Source: Candidatus Campylobacter infans (GTDB lineage Bacteria > Campylobacterota > Campylobacteria > Campylobacterales > Campylobacteraceae). Taken from it: a stretch of 24,040 nt of DNA. The DNA lies in assembly GCA_009827235.1 (NCBI GenBank), contig SPMW01000024.1, positions 1 to 24,040 of the forward strand, in the 5' to 3' direction. Below, piece after piece: positions 22,210 to 24,040 of the stretch. The notes below the pieces were generated by a model. It did no database searches. It worked only from the letters and a program-made list of their open reading frames with translations, and was not told where the DNA came from. A program made the translations under genes and the position numbers. Every line of letters starts with the position of its first letter. The stretch's first letter is position 1.

Positions 22210-24032
22210 GAATGTATTTAGCTTATGGCATTTTTGCTTGTGTGTGGTTGCTTTTATTAATAAGAGTTTATTATTTAAGCGTTAAATCAAATGAATACTA
22301 CGAGCAAATCGCTCAAAATAACGCCATCAAAACAGAGCAAATCGCCCCAAATCGTGGCCAAATTTTAGACCGCAATGGCGATCCTATGGCCGTAAATAAT
22401 CTTGGCTTTGCCATTTTATTAAAACCACATATTAAAAAAGAAAACGACATTAAAAAAGAGTTAGCCTTTCTTGGCGAAATTTTTACCGATTTAAACCAAA
22501 CCAAGCTTTTTAGAGAATACAAACGCTTAGATTCTCCCTATAATCAAGATTATGTGCCTATTGTTGATTTTATGGAGTATGAAAGAGTTTTGCCTTATTA
22601 CACGCTTTTAAGTATGCGTTCATCATTGCAAGTAAATCCTACTATTAAAAGGCTTTACCCTGAGGGCAATTTAGCAAGCCATGTAATAGGCTATGTCGGG
22701 CGCGCTAATGTAGAAGATATCCAAAACGAGCCACTTACAAAGCTTACAAACTACATCGGCCGCACAGGCATTGAAAAATATTACAACGATGAACTCCAAG
22801 GCCAAAAAGGCCAAAGGCGCATTAAAGTAACCGCGCTAAACCAAGAAATAGAAGTCTTAGAGCAGGTTTATCCTACAAGCAAGGATATAACCTTATCAAT
22901 TGATTTACGCTTACAAAGATCCCTAAAATATGCCTTTGGCAACGAGCGCGCCGGTGCTATTATAGTAATGGACGCTAAAAATGGCGAAATTTTAGCAGCT
23001 GCTAGTTTCCCAGAATACGATTTAAACGCTTTTGTTACAGGCATTAGCCAAAAAGAATGGAACGAGCTTATAAACCACAACGACCACCCCTTTACAAATA
23101 AACTAGTAAATGCGCTCTATCCACCAGCTAGCACGGTTAAAATGACTATGGCAATGGCCTTTTTTGATAGCGGAATTTACGAGCCAGAAAGCAAAATTTT
23201 ATGCGATTCTTATTTTGCTTTGGGCGATAGGCGCTTTCGCAACTGGACAGATAGATTTAGAGAAAATATGAGCGTAATTGAAGCTCTAAAAACTAGTTGT
23301 GATACTTACTTTTACCGCGGAGCTTACAATGTCGGCATAGAAAAAATTTCGCCTATTTTAGAGCTTTTTGGCTTTGGGCGTAAAACGGGCGTGGATTTGC
23401 CAAATGAATACATCGGCGTAGCACCAAGCATTGCTTGGAAACGCAGGCATTCTAGCACCCCTTGGGTTCAAGGCGATACTATGAATACCTCGATTGGTCA
23501 GGGAAATTTCTTAGCCACGCCTTTACAAATTGCTAAAAACACAGCTATTTTTGCCACAGGCTATGAGCTAACCCCGCATTTTGCCATTAAAATTGACGGC
23601 AAGCCATTAACTTGGGATAAAAAAGAAATTTTAAACAAAAAGCAAAAAGCTTATCTAAAATCCATAAGAGATGGAATGATAGCCACAGCCAATGAAATAG
23701 GTGGCACCGCCTTTTACCCGCTTAGAACAGCTGGCATAAGACTAGCTGCAAAAACTGGCACAGCCCAAATCGTAGGCATTAGCCAAAGCCAAGCCAAGCG
23801 CATAAAAGAAGAAGAAATGGAGTATTTAAACCGCTCTCACGCTTGGATTACAACCTATGGGCCAATCGAAAACCCACAATACATCGTAAGCGTGCTAGTA
23901 GAGCACGGCGCGCACGGCGGCTCAACCAGCGGGCCAATAGCCGCAAGGGTTTATAACAAACTAATCGAGCTTGGCTACATAGATAAAAGCTACCTAAAAC
24001 CTAGCTATAAAAGAAAATGGAATATTCATTAA
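22206..24032 (+). CDS. mrdA: penicillin-binding protein 2 (peptidoglycan transpeptidase, elongasome)
   Basis: A 608-residue class B PBP. One membrane anchor (about 5-25) is followed by the dimerisation region with RGQILDRNG (50-58), and then the transpeptidase domain. The SxxK motif is S309-T-V-K312 in PPASTVK. The SxN-type motif is SCD (364-366, in KTSCDTYFY, as in other PBP2 proteins). The KTG motif is 516-518 in AAKTGTAQ. PBP2 crosslinks peptidoglycan with RodA during lateral wall growth and keeps the cell's curved-rod shape. It is translated from an ATGA overlap with the upstream membrane protein gene; a second in-frame ATG lies two codons in. rodA is not in the window. Confidence 0.95.
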   Translation: MRMYLAYGIFACVWLLLLIRVYYLSVKSNEYYEQIAQNNAIKTEQIAPNRGQILDRNGDPMAVNNLGFAILLKPHIKKENDIKKELAFLGEIFTDLNQTKLFREYKRLDSPYNQDYVPIVDFMEYERVLPYYTLLSMRSSLQVNPTIKRLYPEGNLASHVIGYVGRANVEDIQNEPLTKLTNYIGRTGIEKYYNDELQGQKGQRRIKVTALNQEIEVLEQVYPTSKDITLSIDLRLQRSLKYAFGNERAGAIIVMDAKNGEILAAASFPEYDLNAFVTGISQKEWNELINHNDHPFTNKLVNALYPPASTVKMTMAMAFFDSGIYEPESKILCDSYFALGDRRFRNWTDRFRENMSVIEALKTSCDTYFYRGAYNVGIEKISPILELFGFGRKTGVDLPNEYIGVAPSIAWKRRHSSTPWVQGDTMNTSIGQGNFLATPLQIAKNTAIFATGYELTPHFAIKIDGKPLTWDKKEILNKKQKAYLKSIRDGMIATANEIGGTAFYPLRTAGIRLAAKTGTAQIVGISQSQAKRIKEEEMEYLNRSHAWITTYGPIENPQYIVSVLVEHGAHGGSTSGPIAARVYNKLIELGYIDKSYLKPSYKRKWNIH

Positions 24033-24040
24033 AATTTTAA

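Noticed and set aside
1..24040. CRISPR arrays, tRNA or rRNA genes, insertion sequences, prophage genes
   Set aside because: None recognised. The only repeats are the AT-rich gap sequences described, which are not spaced as CRISPR repeats and have no transposase nearby.

Overview
The window is a low-GC, gene-dense piece of chromosome. It most likely comes from a Campylobacter-type member of the Campylobacterota. I base this on the AT-rich codon usage, Epsilon-type housekeeping proteins, TATAAT promoters with phased T-tracts instead of clear -35 boxes, and gene orders I remember from Campylobacter: an LptF/G permease before truA; rpiB, small membrane protein, apt, dedA, pepA, ychF; cytochrome c before hemL; a small membrane protein before the PBP2 gene. 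Species cannot be fixed from sequence alone. No rRNA, tRNA, IS element, prophage or CRISPR array was seen.

Layout, left to right. 1-1540 (+): the 3' part of an LptF/LptG-type lipopolysaccharide export permease, joined to truA. 1576-4485 (-): in transcription order dcuA, an aspartate/glutamate racemase and a TauE/SafE permease, with a perfect 26-bp palindrome between dcuA and the racemase. 4486-4794: a gene-free AT-rich gap with the dcuA promoter and an 85-bp imperfect inverted repeat. 4795-5371 (-): RelE/ParE-like toxin-antitoxin module 1. 5427-6170 (-): a secreted DUF4198 protein with its own terminator. 6254-10615 (+): a glnD-like gene closely followed by glmS. 10616-10818: a gap between convergent genes, with a 32-bp AT palindrome and a ychF terminator. 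10819-18952 (-): a ten-gene co-directional run, in transcription order folD, lepB, DNA methyltransferase, restriction enzyme, rpiB, coiled-coil membrane protein, apt, dedA, pepA, ychF. 19028-20688 (+): cytochrome c and hemL. 20689-20945: a repeat-rich gap. 20946-21555 (-): toxin-antitoxin module 2, paralogous to module 1. 21715-24032 (+): a MreD-like membrane protein and mrdA (PBP2).

Most genes are housekeeping: tRNA modification, amino-sugar and heme synthesis, folate C1 metabolism, purine salvage, protein export and proteolysis, cell-wall elongation. The accessory layer is the restriction-modification pair inside the folD-ychF run and the two TA modules. The points most worth following up are: (i) two paralogous TA modules whose antitoxins belong to no family I recognise; (ii) a GlnD-like protein whose nucleotidyltransferase and HD active-site motifs both look degenerate; (iii) a restriction-modification pair inside a housekeeping operon; (iv) structured AT-rich repeats in the gaps.
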